The translations under genes and the position numbers were made by a program. Positions 17,177-25,865 of a stretch of 64,000 nt of DNA are shown here, piece by piece. The stretch covers positions 103,791-167,790 of the forward strand of contig JAHDXT010000005.1 in assembly GCA_023384095.1 (NCBI GenBank), in the 5' to 3' direction. This stretch comes from Hyphomicrobiaceae bacterium (GTDB lineage Bacteria; Pseudomonadota; Alphaproteobacteria; Rhizobiales; Hyphomicrobiaceae). Position 1 is the stretch's first letter. Every line of letters starts with the position of its first letter. The notes under the pieces are model-generated. The model did not search any database and was not told the DNA's origin. It saw only the letters and a program-made list of their open reading frames with translations.

Positions 17177-18046
17177 CTATGCCGGCGATTTCATGAAGAT
17201 CGCGGGATCGAGCAAGCCCTCGTGCTCGAGCTCCGCCGAACCGCGCATCAGGATCCGGTTGGCCGCATTCCACTCGATGTGAACCACGCCGCCCGGCAGC
17301 GTCACCGCGACGTTTCGCCCGGTCCGCCGCGTCCGGGCTGCGCAGACCGCAGCAGCGCACGCCGCCGAGCCGCACGCCCGGGTGAGTCCGGCGCCCCGCT
17401 CCCAGGTGCGCAGCTCCAGCGTGGCGGGCGTGATGACATGAGCGAGGGAGATGTTGGCCCGGTCCGGAAAGATCGGGTGGCACTCGAGCAGCGGACCGAA
17501 GCGGGAGAGATCGTAGGCTGCGACATCCTCGACCCAGAACACGGCATGCGGGTTGCCGACGTTGACCACGGACGGCGAATGCAGCACCGGCCGGTCGATG
17601 GGTCCGATCTGCAGCTCGATGCTGCGCGTGTCGTGGAACGGCTCCGAAAGGGGGATCTCGTCCCACCGGAACCTCGGCTCGCCCATGTCGACGGTGATGC
17701 GGTCGATGCTCTCCACGTCCACGTCGAGCATGCCGCTGCTGGTCTCGAACCGGAGGCGACGCCGGCCCGTCTGTCCGGCCACGACCCAGCCGATGCATCG
17801 CGTGCCGTTGCCGCAGGCGCCGGCGGCGGAGCCGTCCGAATTGTAGATCCGGACGAAGGCCTCGGTGCCGGCCGAGCGGGGATCGTGCAGCACCATGAGC
17901 TGATCGAAGCGGGAGCCCGGCGCGGCTGCGATGGCGCGCGCCTCCTCCGCCGACAGGACGCGCGGGCTCCCCCGCAGGTCGATCATGACGATCTCGTTGC
18001 CGAGGCCGTTCATCTTGCGGAAGGGTATGGCGTCGCAGAAGTCCAT
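17177..18046 (-). CDS. dapF: Diaminopimelate epimerase
   Basis: 289 residues. It interconverts LL- and meso-diaminopimelate for lysine and peptidoglycan synthesis. Both catalytic Cys are present, in [11 protein letters not shown] and [12 protein letters not shown]. The N-terminal [15 protein letters not shown] strand and [11 protein letters not shown] are diagnostic. The ATG at 18046 was chosen because it opens the first conserved strand; the ribosome binding site is poor (GGGAG very close to the start), so the exact start is uncertain. It is divergent from the methyltransferase gene, with 47 bp between starts. Confidence 0.94.
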   Translation of the reverse strand: MDFCDAIPFRKMNGLGNEIVMIDLRGSPRVLSAEEARAIAAAPGSRFDQLMVLHDPRSAGTEAFVRIYNSDGSAAGACGNGTRCIGWVVAGQTGRRRLRFETSSGMLDVDVESIDRITVDMGEPRFRWDEIPLSEPFHDTRSIELQIGPIDRPVLHSPSVVNVGNPHAVFWVEDVAAYDLSRFGPLLECHPIFPDRANISLAHVITPATLELRTWERGAGLTRACGSAACAAAVCAARTRRTGRNVAVTLPGGVVHIEWNAANRILMRGSAELEHEGLLDPAIFMKSPA

Positions 18047-18093
18047 GCTCCCATATAGGACGGAGCGATCCTGGAACACAATCTGGAGCAGAG

Positions 18094-18660
18094 ATGTCCG
18101 CGCCACCGCACACCCGCGAACCGCTGCCCGCCTCGCCGTGGGTGGAGCGGTTCATTTCCGGCGCCCCCCGCGGCGGGAAGGTTCTCGACGTCGCGTGCGG
18201 CGGCGGCCGGCATCTTCGACTGGCCCTGGCGCGCGGCTACGACGTCGTCGGGGTCGACCGCGACCTGACCGGCGTCGCCGATCTGGAACGCGACCCCAGG
18301 GCCGAGCTGCTGGCCGCCGACCTGGAGGATGGCCAGTCATTTCCCTTCCACGGCCGCACGTTCGCAGGTGTCGTCGTGACCAATTACCTGTGGCGGCCGA
18401 TCCTGCCGGACATCGTGGCATGCGTGGCGTCAGACGGCGTGCTGGTTTACGAGACGTTCGCGATCGGCAACGAGCGCTGCGGCCGGCCCAGCAATCCGGA
18501 TTTCCTGCTGCGGCCCGGCGAGCTCGTCGATGCCGTCGGCCCGCGCCTCGTGCCGATCGCATTCGAGCACGTGACGCGGAGCGGCCCGCCCCGCGTCGTG
18601 CAGCGCATCGCGGCCGTCGGGCGCGACCACCCCTGGCTCTGGTCGCCGCCCGCCGGCTGA
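18094..18660 (+). CDS. Class I SAM-dependent methyltransferase
   Basis: 188 residues. Motif [20 protein letters not shown], at about residues 30-48 binds S-adenosylmethionine; VVGVDRD supplies the acidic residue for the ribose, and [12 protein letters not shown] is motif IV. The C-terminal half is short and has no substrate-binding insert, so the acceptor cannot be named. Similar short proteins are often annotated TehB-like. ATG at 18094 has GGAG eight bases upstream. The sugar dehydrogenase gene follows after 83 bp on the same strand. Confidence 0.85.
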   Translation: MSAPPHTREPLPASPWVERFISGAPRGGKVLDVACGGGRHLRLALARGYDVVGVDRDLTGVADLERDPRAELLAADLEDGQSFPFHGRTFAGVVVTNYLWRPILPDIVACVASDGVLVYETFAIGNERCGRPSNPDFLLRPGELVDAVGPRLVPIAFEHVTRSGPPRVVQRIAAVGRDHPWLWSPPAG

Positions 18661-18743
18661 GGCGCAATCTCGGGTATACCGCGACCAATGGTGCCGTCTG
18701 GCGTTCACAATCCGGGAAGCAGCCGCAACGAACGGAGGTCAAC

Positions 18744-19877
18744 ATGCGCTCGATCATCGCTGCACTTGCCAGCATGAGCATTGCCGTCCCCGCCATGGCG
18801 GCGCAGACGGACGCGCCGAAGGCGGCGGCGAGCGAGACCACGGTCGAGCCCGTGGCGGAAGGCCTCGTCCATCCCTGGGGCATGCAGTTCCTGCCCGACG
18901 GCCGCATGCTGGTGACGGAGCGGCCGGGGCGCATGCGCATCGTCGGCGCGGACGGGCGGCTCTCGGACCCGGTCCAGGGGGTTCCGGAGGTGTTCGCGCA
19001 GCGGCAGGGCGGACTGCTGGACGTGGCACTCGCCCGCGATTTCACGTCCAGCCGAACGATCTTCTTCTCGTTCTCGGAGCCGCGCGAGGGCGGCGGCAAC
19101 GGCACTGCGGTGGCGCGCGCACGGCTCGTCGAGGCCGAGGGAGCCGCCCGGCTCGAAGGCGTCGAGGTCATCTTCCGGCAGCAGCCGTCCTTCAGCAACG
19201 GCCTGCATTTCGGCTCGCGCATCGTGATTGCGCCGGACGGCAAGCTGTTCGTCACCTTGGGCGAGCGCTTCCAGATGGATTACTCACAGGACCTGTCGCG
19301 GCATTGGGGCAAGGTGGTGCGCATCAATCCGGACGGCTCGGCGCCGCAGGACAATCCGTTCGCCGGGCGCGACAACGCGCGACCCGAGATCTGGTCCTAT
19401 GGTCATCGCAATCCGCAAGCGGCGGGACTTCACCCCGAGACCGGCGAGCTGTGGATCGTAGACCATGGCCCGCGCGGCGGCGACGAGGTCAACGCGGTCC
19501 GCAAGGGGCAGAACTACGGCTGGCCCGTCATCAACTACGGCACCCACTATTCCGGCGAGTCGATTCCAGATAAACGGCAAGGCATGGTACAGCCGCTCTA
19601 CTACTGGGTCCCCTCCATCGCGCCGTCGGGAATGGCCTTCTACACCGCCGGCCGCGTGCAGCAGTGGCGGGGCAACCTGTTCGTCGGCGCGCTCGCCGGG
19701 CGCCACCTCGCGCGGCTCGTGCTCGACGGCGTCGAGGTGAAGGCCGAGGAGCAGCTCCTTACCGGCCTCGGCGAACGGATCCGCGACGTCGAGCAGGGCC
19801 CGGACGGGGCCATCTACGTCCTCACCGACAGCCCACAGGGCCGTGTTCTGCGCGTGCTGCCGCGGGAAAGGAGCTAA
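18744..19877 (+). CDS. PQQ-dependent aldose sugar dehydrogenase (YliI/Asd-like)
   Basis: 377 residues with an N-terminal signal peptide (IIAALASMSIAVPAMAAQ) for export to the periplasm. The six-bladed soluble glucose dehydrogenase fold is indicated by HPWGMQFLPDGRMLVTERPG, LHFGSRIVIAPDGKLFVTLG, the SYGHRNPQAAGLHPETGEL block and DHGPRGGDEVN with GQNYGWPVI. These segments carry the PQQ- and calcium-contacting residues in the family. It should oxidise aldoses at C1 and pass electrons to the respiratory chain. GGAGG lies before the ATG. No pqq biosynthesis genes are in this window. Confidence 0.92.
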   Translation: MRSIIAALASMSIAVPAMAAQTDAPKAAASETTVEPVAEGLVHPWGMQFLPDGRMLVTERPGRMRIVGADGRLSDPVQGVPEVFAQRQGGLLDVALARDFTSSRTIFFSFSEPREGGGNGTAVARARLVEAEGAARLEGVEVIFRQQPSFSNGLHFGSRIVIAPDGKLFVTLGERFQMDYSQDLSRHWGKVVRINPDGSAPQDNPFAGRDNARPEIWSYGHRNPQAAGLHPETGELWIVDHGPRGGDEVNAVRKGQNYGWPVINYGTHYSGESIPDKRQGMVQPLYYWVPSIAPSGMAFYTAGRVQQWRGNLFVGALAGRHLARLVLDGVEVKAEEQLLTGLGERIRDVEQGPDGAIYVLTDSPQGRVLRVLPRERS

Positions 19878-20159
19878 TCAGCCCACGAGCGGTCGGGCCG
19901 GCGTACATTGGACCCGTTTGACAGCGGTCCGCGTCCGCCATATGGTCCGCCACGCTTCCGATCGGCTCGACAGACTATGAGCCGACTTTGTCCGTGGCAC
20001 ATTGCCCGGCAGAGAGGTCAGCGCCCGCCAGCGAGTTTCGCCCGCGGGCGCGTTTGTGCATGGAGGATCGGAAAGCGTCGGCCGCACGCGATGGGCATGC
20101 GGTGAAATGGATGCGGAAGAACGCTCGGCGTGCGTGACGAAGGCGAGGGTCTGAACGAC

Positions 20160-20804
20160 ATGCTCAAGGTCTGGGGACGCAAGACGTCGGTCAATGTCCA
20201 GAAGGTGATGTGGACCGTGGGTGAGCTCGGCCTTCCGCACGAGCGGATCGATGCCGGCGGCCCGTTCGGCGGCCTCGACACGGCGGAGTTCGGCAGGCTC
20301 AACCCGAACCGCCTGGTGCCGGTGATCGACAACGATGGCTTCGTTCTCTGGGAGAGCCACGCGATCGTGCGCTACCTCGCCGCCGTACACGGTCAAGGCG
20401 AGCTGTCTGCTGCCGGCGAGCAGCAGCGTGCGCTGGCCGACCAGTGGATGGAGTGGGCCAATACGATGCTCTACTCCGACATCATCTACACTCTGTTCCT
20501 CGGCCTCATCCGCACCCCTGCCGCTGATCGGAATGTCGCAGCCATCGAGGCGGCGGCAAAGCGCGCGGGCGAGCGGCTGGCCGTTCTTGATGCGCAGCTC
20601 GCGGGGCGTTCCTATATTCTGGGGGACCAGCCGACGGTCGCGGATATCGGGTGCGGCTCTCTCATGTACCGCTATTCCACACTCGACATCCCACGCCCGC
20701 GGCTCGGCAACGTGGAATCCTGGTACCAGCGGCTCACCGAGCGCAAGGCGTACCAGGACCATGTGATGATCGATTACCAGGCCATGAGGGTCCCGGGCGC
20801 CTGA
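20160..20804 (+). CDS. Glutathione S-transferase family protein
   Basis: 214 residues. The thioredoxin-fold N-terminal domain starts MLKVWGRKTSVNVQKVMW, with Ser in the usual activating position. NPNRLVPVIDNDGFVLWESH contains the cis-Pro and the E-S pair that bind the glutathione backbone, followed by AIVRYLA. The all-helical C-terminal domain carries the capping motif SYILGDQPTVADIGCG. The substrate is unknown. GAGG precedes the ATG at 20160. The 282 bp before it show no gene; they follow the sugar dehydrogenase stop. Confidence 0.9.
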   Translation: MLKVWGRKTSVNVQKVMWTVGELGLPHERIDAGGPFGGLDTAEFGRLNPNRLVPVIDNDGFVLWESHAIVRYLAAVHGQGELSAAGEQQRALADQWMEWANTMLYSDIIYTLFLGLIRTPAADRNVAAIEAAAKRAGERLAVLDAQLAGRSYILGDQPTVADIGCGSLMYRYSTLDIPRPRLGNVESWYQRLTERKAYQDHVMIDYQAMRVPGA

Positions 20805-20832
20805 GTTCGCCCCGCCAGCACAACGGGTATCA

Positions 20833-22359
20833 ATGTTCCAGAGCCTTTCCGACCGCCTCTCCGGAATATTCGACAAGCTGACGAAGCGCGGCGCGCTGAC
20901 CGACAGCGACGTCAGCGAGGCCATGCGCGAGGTGCGCCGCGCCCTCCTCGAGGCGGACGTGGCGCTGGAGGTCGTGCGCGAGTTCACCGAAAAGGTGAAG
21001 GCCAAGGCCGTCGGCCAGGACGTCGTCAAGTCGGTGACGCCGGGCCAGATGGTGGTCAAGATCGTGCACGACGAGCTCGTGGCCATGCTGGGCTCCGACG
21101 CCGAGCCGATCGACGTCGCCGCCTCTCCGCCGGTGCCGATCCTGATGGTCGGGCTGCAGGGCTCGGGCAAGACGACCACCACTGCCAAGATCGCCTACCG
21201 GCTCAAGAACCGCGACAAGAAGCGGGTGCTGATGGCCTCGCTCGACACCCGCCGGCCGGCGGCCCAGGAGCAGCTCCGCGTGCTCGGCGAGCAGACCGAG
21301 GTGCCGACGCTGCCGATCATCGCCGGCCAGACGCCGCTGCAGATCGCGCGCCGCGCCCTCGATGCCGGCCGGCTCGGCGGCTACGACGTGGTGATCCTCG
21401 ACACCGCCGGCCGCGTGACTGTCGACGAAGCGCTGATGAACGAGGTGGCCGAGGTCGAGACCGCAACCCGCCCGCACGAGGTGCTGCTCGTCGCCGACAG
21501 CCTCACGGGCCAGGACGCCGTCAACACGGCCAAAGCCTTCGAGGGCCGGCTGGGTCTCACGGGCATCGTGCTGACACGGGTCGATGGCGACGGCCGCGGC
21601 GGTGCTGCGCTCTCCATGCGCGCCGTCACCGGCAAGCCCATCAAGCTGCTCGGCACCGGCGAGAAGTGGGACGCTCTCGAGGACTTCCACCCCGAGCGGA
21701 TCGCCAGCCGCATCCTCGGCATGGGCGACATCGTCAGCCTGGTCGAGAAAGCCGCTCAGACGATCGACGCCGAGAAGGCGCAGCAGATCGCCCAGAAGAT
21801 GAAGAAGGGCGATTTCGACCTGGCCGACCTCGCCGAGCAGCTCAAGCAGATGCAGAAGATCGGCGGCATGTCGGGCGTGCTCGGGATGCTGCCCGGCGTC
21901 GGCAAGATCAAGAACCAGATCGCCGAGGCGAACCTCGACGACAAGGTCATAAAGCGTCAGCACGCCATCATCACGTCGATGACGCCCAAGGAGCGCCGGC
22001 ACCCGAAGACCATCGATGGCAAGCGCAAGCGCCGCATCGCGGCGGGCTCGGGCACCAAGGTCGAGGAGGTAAACCGCCTGCTCAAGATGCACCGCCAGAT
22101 GGCCGACATGATGAAGGCCATGGGCAAGAACAAGGGCATGATGGCCCGCATGTTCGGCGGTGGCGGAGGCGCCATGCCGGAGCCGACGCCCGGGATGATC
22201 GAGCAGTTGCAAAGGGGCGAGATGCCGAAGGGCCTGCCCGGTCTGCCAGCGGGCGGGGGCCCGCGGCTGCCCGGCCTCGGCGGCGGCCTGCCGGGACTGG
22301 GCGGAGGCACGGCCCCCAGGTTTCCTGGACTTCCCGGCTTTCCGGCGAAGAAGAAATAG
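20833..22359 (+). CDS. ffh: Signal recognition particle protein Ffh
   Basis: 508 residues. The GTPase of SRP binds 4.5S RNA and signal sequences. The N domain spans residues 1-95. G1 GLQGSGKT is at 107-114, followed by DTRRPAAQEQL, DTAGRVTVDEALM and the TRVDGDGRGGAALS block. The Met-rich M domain contains the RNA-binding helix-turn-helix and repeated methionines (MHRQMADMMKAMGKNKGMM). The C terminus is a Gly/Pro/Leu-rich tail with a repeated LPGLGGG motif, longer than in E. coli. It stands apart from rpsP by a 469-bp repeat-filled spacer. Confidence 0.97.
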   Translation: MFQSLSDRLSGIFDKLTKRGALTDSDVSEAMREVRRALLEADVALEVVREFTEKVKAKAVGQDVVKSVTPGQMVVKIVHDELVAMLGSDAEPIDVAASPPVPILMVGLQGSGKTTTTAKIAYRLKNRDKKRVLMASLDTRRPAAQEQLRVLGEQTEVPTLPIIAGQTPLQIARRALDAGRLGGYDVVILDTAGRVTVDEALMNEVAEVETATRPHEVLLVADSLTGQDAVNTAKAFEGRLGLTGIVLTRVDGDGRGGAALSMRAVTGKPIKLLGTGEKWDALEDFHPERIASRILGMGDIVSLVEKAAQTIDAEKAQQIAQKMKKGDFDLADLAEQLKQMQKIGGMSGVLGMLPGVGKIKNQIAEANLDDKVIKRQHAIITSMTPKERRHPKTIDGKRKRRIAAGSGTKVEEVNRLLKMHRQMADMMKAMGKNKGMMARMFGGGGGAMPEPTPGMIEQLQRGEMPKGLPGLPAGGGPRLPGLGGGLPGLGGGTAPRFPGLPGFPAKKK

Positions 22360-22414
22360 GTCCGGGTCGCTGCCAGATGGTTCTCCGCCAACCGACACCT
22401 GCTCCCCGAGGGTC

Positions 22415-22496
22415 ATCCCGGTGCTTGTCACCGGGATCCACCTCACCACTGGCTCCAGCGCTCGTGGTTCGCTGGACCCCGGGCACAAGGCCCGGG
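22415..22496. repeat. Paired hairpins downstream of ffh
   Basis: ATCCCGGTG (22415-22423) pairs perfectly with CACCGGGAT (22429-22437) around CTTGT; CCCGGGC (22478-22484) pairs with GCCCGGG (22490-22496) around ACAAG. The outer sequence reads GTCATCCCGG ... CCGGGATGGCC, the layout of extragenic palindromes. It may stop ffh transcription, but no U-run follows either stem. Confidence 0.75.
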
Positions 22497-22603
22497 ATGG
22501 CCGCGGACTTTGGCCGGCAGCTGGGGTTTAGCGCCAACCGTCTGGTGCGCAACGGCGCGCGGGAAACGCCCGGCCGGCGCCGGCTCTCCCCGATGATCCG
22601 GAA

Positions 22604-22725
22604 CTCCCCTCCCCCTTGCGGGGAGGGGTTGGGGGTGGGGGTGCCCGCGGGTCTGACGTCTCGTTCGTGGCTCCGCCCCACCCGCGCGGCTTTCGCCGCG
22701 CCGCCCTCCCCGTCAAGGGGAGGGC
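22604..22725 (+). repeat. Three-hairpin GC-rich dispersed repeat, copy 1
   Basis: It starts CTCCCCTCCCCCTTGCGGGG and ends GCCCTCCCCGTCAAGGGGAG followed by GGC. Internal stems are CCCTCCCC/GGGGAGGG, GCGCGGC/GCCGCGC (loop TTTC) and GCCCTCCCC/GGGGAGGGC. A clearly related copy lies in the opposite orientation at 50643-50766. Confidence 0.85.
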
Positions 22726-22828
22726 TGATGAGGTCAGCCTATTTGGGCTCTAGCTGAACCCGCTACAGAAGCGGCCCCCCTCAGAAGCTTATTAAACCAA
22801 AGCCAAAGCAAGAGAAGGACGACACAGA

Positions 22829-23191
22829 ATGACCGTGAAGATCCGGCTGGCCCGTGGCGGCGCCAAGAAGCGCCCCTACTACTACGTGGTCGCGGCCACC
22901 AGCACCTCGCCCCGCGACGGCCGCTACATCGAGCAGGTCGGCACGTTCAACCCGATGCTGAAGCGCGACGACCCGAACCGGGTCAAGCTCGACATCGAGC
23001 GCTGCAGGCACTGGCTGTCGGTCGGCGCCCAGCCGACGGATCGAGTCGCACGTTTTCTCGACGCGGCCGGACTCATGAAGCGCGAGCCGAGGAACAACCC
23101 GGAGAAGGCCAAGCCCGGCAAGAAGCGGCTCGAGCGCGAGGCCGCCGCCGCCGAGAAGGCCAAGCAGGCGGCCGAGGCCGTGCAGGCCTGA
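22829..23191 (+). CDS. rpsP: 30S ribosomal protein S16
   Basis: 120 residues. The start [20 protein letters not shown] is diagnostic of S16, followed by the [13 protein letters not shown] block and [21 protein letters not shown] C-terminal helices (here [20 protein letters not shown]). A Lys/Ala/Glu-rich tail of about 35 residues is typical of alphaproteobacterial S16. AGAAGGA lies upstream of the ATG. rimM begins 41 bp later. Confidence 0.97.
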   Translation: MTVKIRLARGGAKKRPYYYVVAATSTSPRDGRYIEQVGTFNPMLKRDDPNRVKLDIERCRHWLSVGAQPTDRVARFLDAAGLMKREPRNNPEKAKPGKKRLEREAAAAEKAKQAAEAVQA

Positions 23192-23232
23192 CGTCTCGGC
23201 CTGAGCCGCCCCGCCGGTCAGGGAGCTCGTAG

Positions 23233-23769
23233 ATGATGGGCGCTGAGCCCGCCCGCGTCCTCCTCGGCCAGATCAGCGCCGCCCACGGCGTGCGCGGGCA
23301 CGTGCTCATCCGCACCTATACGGATGCGCCGGAGGACATTGCGGCCCACGGTCCTCTCTGGGATGAGGCCGGCGAGCGGCAGCTCGAGGTCGCGGTGGTG
23401 CGCGTCACGTCGAAAGGCGTCGTGGCCCGCATTGCCGGCGTGAACGACCGCAACGCCGCGGAGGGATTGCGCGGCACGCGGCTCTTCATCGAGCGCGAGC
23501 GGCTGCCGCCAACCGGCGAGGAGGAGTTCTATCACTCCGATCTCGTCGGCCTCGGCGCTATCGCGCCGGACGGCACGCCGCTGGGCGAGGTGATCGCCGT
23601 CCACAACTTCGGGGCGGGCGACATCCTCGAAATCCGCCTGGCAGGCGCACGCAGCACGGCGATGGTGTCCTTTACGCGCGCCTTCGTTCCCGACGTCGAC
23701 CTTGCTGGCGGCCGGCTCACCGTCGCCATGCCGGTGGAGAGCGGCGAGGGCGAATCGTCCCGATCCTGA
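23233..23769 (+). CDS. rimM: Ribosome maturation factor RimM
   Basis: 178 residues. RimM helps assemble the 30S head and binds S19. The N-terminal domain starts RVLLGQISAAHGVRGHVLIR, and the PRC-barrel domain begins at about residue 97 (EEEFYHSDLVGLGAIAPDG) with GEVIAVHNFGAGDILEI, both family signatures. GGGAGC lies before two consecutive ATG codons at 23233 and 23236. The usual downstream trmD and rplS are not here: the next gene is convergent and unrelated. Confidence 0.95.
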   Translation: MMGAEPARVLLGQISAAHGVRGHVLIRTYTDAPEDIAAHGPLWDEAGERQLEVAVVRVTSKGVVARIAGVNDRNAAEGLRGTRLFIERERLPPTGEEEFYHSDLVGLGAIAPDGTPLGEVIAVHNFGAGDILEIRLAGARSTAMVSFTRAFVPDVDLAGGRLTVAMPVESGEGESSRS

Positions 23770-23779
23770 CGTCCTCGGA

Positions 23780-24616
23780 TCAGTCCGGCAGCACCTCGAT
23801 CTGGCTCGGGTGGTAGAGCTCGATCATCGGTCCCGACCGCCGCTCGATCCACCCGCGCACCCGCACGCGCCGGCGCTCCAGCGCCTTGAGGTCGAGCTTG
23901 TGCTCCGCGAAGGCTGCCTTGTGCGCCGGACGGATCGTGGCGGTGAAGTCGTCGCGCCAGTTGGCGCCGAAGTTCAGGTAGATCTGGCCGCGCACATCGG
24001 CTGCGCTCACGACCTGCCCCTCGACGGTCTGATAGGTGCTCCGGAAGCGCATCAGATCCCAGGGGCGCGATGCGGGCCGGACCTGATAGGCCGCATGCGC
24101 CCACAGGCCGGCCCTGGATTCCCGCGCCTGCCGCTCGGCAGCGGCGAGATCGTCCATGCAGTCCGCGCTGCCCGGCAGTACGTAGGCCCGCGCATGGCCG
24201 CTGCGCAGCATTTCCCCTTGCAGCCAGATCCGCTCGCCGGCGTCCTGGACGAACACCTGCGCAAGGAGCCGCCCATAGCGGTCGGTGCGCCGCCCCGCCA
24301 CCCCGAGCTCGACGGATCTGCCGAGGGCCAGCCGGTCCAGCTCCGCCTTCGCCGCCTGCTCGAGCGGCCACGCCGCCTCGTCCGCGCCGCCATCCATCGC
24401 GCGTGGAGCGAGCGCACCGACGAGGCGCACCTCGGCGCCGTCGTCGAGCATCAGCGTCTCGGCGTCGATCACCCGTACGACAGCGCGCGCCGGTTGGGCT
24501 TCGAGCTCGCACTGGAGCGCCTCGGCGGAGGGGGCTGCGAACGCGAGCGCGGCGGCGGCGGTCAGCAGGGCCGAGGCCAGCTCCCGCCACGCGAACCGGG
24601 CAGTCCCCCTGACCAT
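23780..24616 (-). CDS. Secreted thermonuclease-fold (SNase-like) protein
   Basis: 278 residues with a signal peptide (LASALLTAAAALAFAAPSAEA). The staphylococcal-nuclease-like domain spans about residues 40-150: VVRVIDAETLMLDDGAEVRL, VGALAPR, then TDRYGRLLAQVFV and WLQGEMLRSGHARAY. A C-terminal OB-like region of about 110 residues (VEGQVVSAADVRGQIYLNFG ... RVRVRGWIE) is extra. The Arg before VG and the Arg in RYGR are kept, but the loop that carries the catalytic Glu (usually TPE) reads APR, so nuclease activity is doubtful. ATG at 24616 was chosen because it immediately precedes the signal peptide. Confidence 0.8.
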   Translation of the reverse strand: MVRGTARFAWRELASALLTAAAALAFAAPSAEALQCELEAQPARAVVRVIDAETLMLDDGAEVRLVGALAPRAMDGGADEAAWPLEQAAKAELDRLALGRSVELGVAGRRTDRYGRLLAQVFVQDAGERIWLQGEMLRSGHARAYVLPGSADCMDDLAAAERQARESRAGLWAHAAYQVRPASRPWDLMRFRSTYQTVEGQVVSAADVRGQIYLNFGANWRDDFTATIRPAHKAAFAEHKLDLKALERRRVRVRGWIERRSGPMIELYHPSQIEVLPD

Positions 24617-24801
24617 CGCCGCCTTCCCCGTCGATCCGACCCTTGCAGCCTGCCGCCCATGTCCCCCAAGGCAGTACCAAGGCAGCTCCCGCATCGGCTT
24701 GCATTGCGCCGCCGCCGCGCTAGTGTGGCCTCGGCCAGACAATTTGGCCAGATGGCCGAACCGGCCGCCATCACGCCTCGCGGCCATGCGCCCGCGAGAG
24801 C

Positions 24802-24878
24802 GGCCCCGTAGCTCAGCCGGATAGAGCACGTGATTCCTAATCACGGGGTCGCAGGTTCGAGTCCTGCCGGGGTCGCCA
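24802..24878 (+). tRNA. tRNA-Arg (anticodon CCT)
   Basis: The cloverleaf can be drawn directly: acceptor GGCCCCG pairs with CGGGGTC (one G-T), a D-arm from GCTC to GAGC, an anticodon stem CGTGA/TCACG with loop TTCCTAA giving CCT, and a T-arm GCAGG TTCGAGT CCTGC. The discriminator G is followed by an encoded CCA (24876-24878). It lies at the border of a less GC-rich block. Confidence 0.96.
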
Positions 24879-24934
24879 ACGAACTCAATATGTTGGCCGA
24901 AGTCGATACGACCGCGCCGTTCATCTGGCTGATG

Positions 24935-25834
24935 CTAAAGCCAGATAGGGTTCGACCAGGCCTTGCGGCCCGCAGCATCGACAACCACGACGCGGACGAA
25001 ACCGCCGGCCCTGAGCCCGTCAAGCGACAGCCGGGCACGAGTGAGACCGTGGCCGAATGCGGCGGCCGACGTCGACGCGCGCCCGAGCGCAATCACGGAA
25101 CGTGCCGGCGAGCACTCGACATCGAGTGTATCTCCAGAGACGGTGATGCCGGCAAGCTCCGGGCCCTGGCTCGAGTAGTAATGGCCGGCCTTGAGTGCCG
25201 AGACGAGCGCCTCGGGCTCGAGCGATTCCGACTTGACCATGACGTAGCCGCCGAACCAGTCGTTGAAATGGAAGTGCGCGTCGTCCGTAGCGCAGAGCGT
25301 GAGCCGTCGGCCCTTGGCCAGCATCACGTCGATCAGGCTCGCGCTGTCGCCGCGGCTCGCCTTCACCTCGCTCGTATGGTTGTAGATCTCCACGGCATGT
25401 GCGGAAGTGATGCTCTCGGCATCCTCGAGCGTGACCGAGTACCAGGCCGGGTGCGCGATGGCGACGTAGGCGCCGGCCGCGACACAGCGCGCAGCAAGAC
25501 TGGGCGCCATCTCCGACGGCGGCGTCCGCTCGAAGTCGAGCGGCAATCCGACGGCCAGCAGGTGCCAGAGCTCGCCGAAAGAGGTCTTCGGAGCGTGCAC
25601 CTCGGCGCCGATGACGGTCGTGAAGCGATTGGTGCGGTAAGCCCGCGTATCGACGATCGGAAAGTCGAACTTGGCCATGAAGTGATCGGTCAAGGCGAGG
25701 AAATCGTAGCCGGAATCGCGGTAGAGCGCGCAGACGGCATCGGGATCGCGCGCCGCATCCGAGCGCGTCGAGTGCGTATGCAGGTTGCCCTTGTAGAAAC
25801 GTCCCGGCGCCGCAAAGGCCGCTTCGACCGGCAT
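24935..25834 (-). CDS. PHP-domain metal-dependent phosphoesterase
   Basis: 299 residues. The PHP metal motifs occur in order: NLHTHSTRSD (H-x-H), LALTDH, IGAEVH, IAHPAW and the closing ATDDAHFH. This fold binds two or three metals and hydrolyses phosphoesters; some members act on phosphorylated sugars, others on carbamates (CehA-like). The last 60 residues form a beta-rich domain. ATG at 25834 has GGGAGAG nine bases upstream. It is the last gene of a minus-strand operon of transporter, phosphatase, methyltransferase-like and PHP genes, which suggests it degrades the imported compound or a derivative. Confidence 0.85.
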   Translation of the reverse strand: MPVEAAFAAPGRFYKGNLHTHSTRSDAARDPDAVCALYRDSGYDFLALTDHFMAKFDFPIVDTRAYRTNRFTTVIGAEVHAPKTSFGELWHLLAVGLPLDFERTPPSEMAPSLAARCVAAGAYVAIAHPAWYSVTLEDAESITSAHAVEIYNHTSEVKASRGDSASLIDVMLAKGRRLTLCATDDAHFHFNDWFGGYVMVKSESLEPEALVSALKAGHYYSSQGPELAGITVSGDTLDVECSPARSVIALGRASTSAAAFGHGLTRARLSLDGLRAGGFVRVVVVDAAGRKAWSNPIWL

Positions 25835-25865
25835 GTCGTGCTCTCCCTCAGTGGATTGTCGCGCG

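Larger units (their letters stand above)
22360..22828. other. Repeat-filled spacer between ffh and rpsP
   Basis: 469 bp without a credible gene. Two strong GC hairpins (22415-22437 and 22478-22496) follow ffh, neither with a T-tract; then the three-hairpin repeat at 22604-22725. The last 80 bp are AT-richer (AAACCAAAGCCAAAGCAAGA at 22795-22814) and lead into the rpsP ribosome binding site AGAAGGA. Confidence 0.8.

Noticed and set aside
22415..22496. Rho-independent terminator of ffh
   Set aside because: The stems are strong but no T-tract follows; kept as repeats, not terminators.
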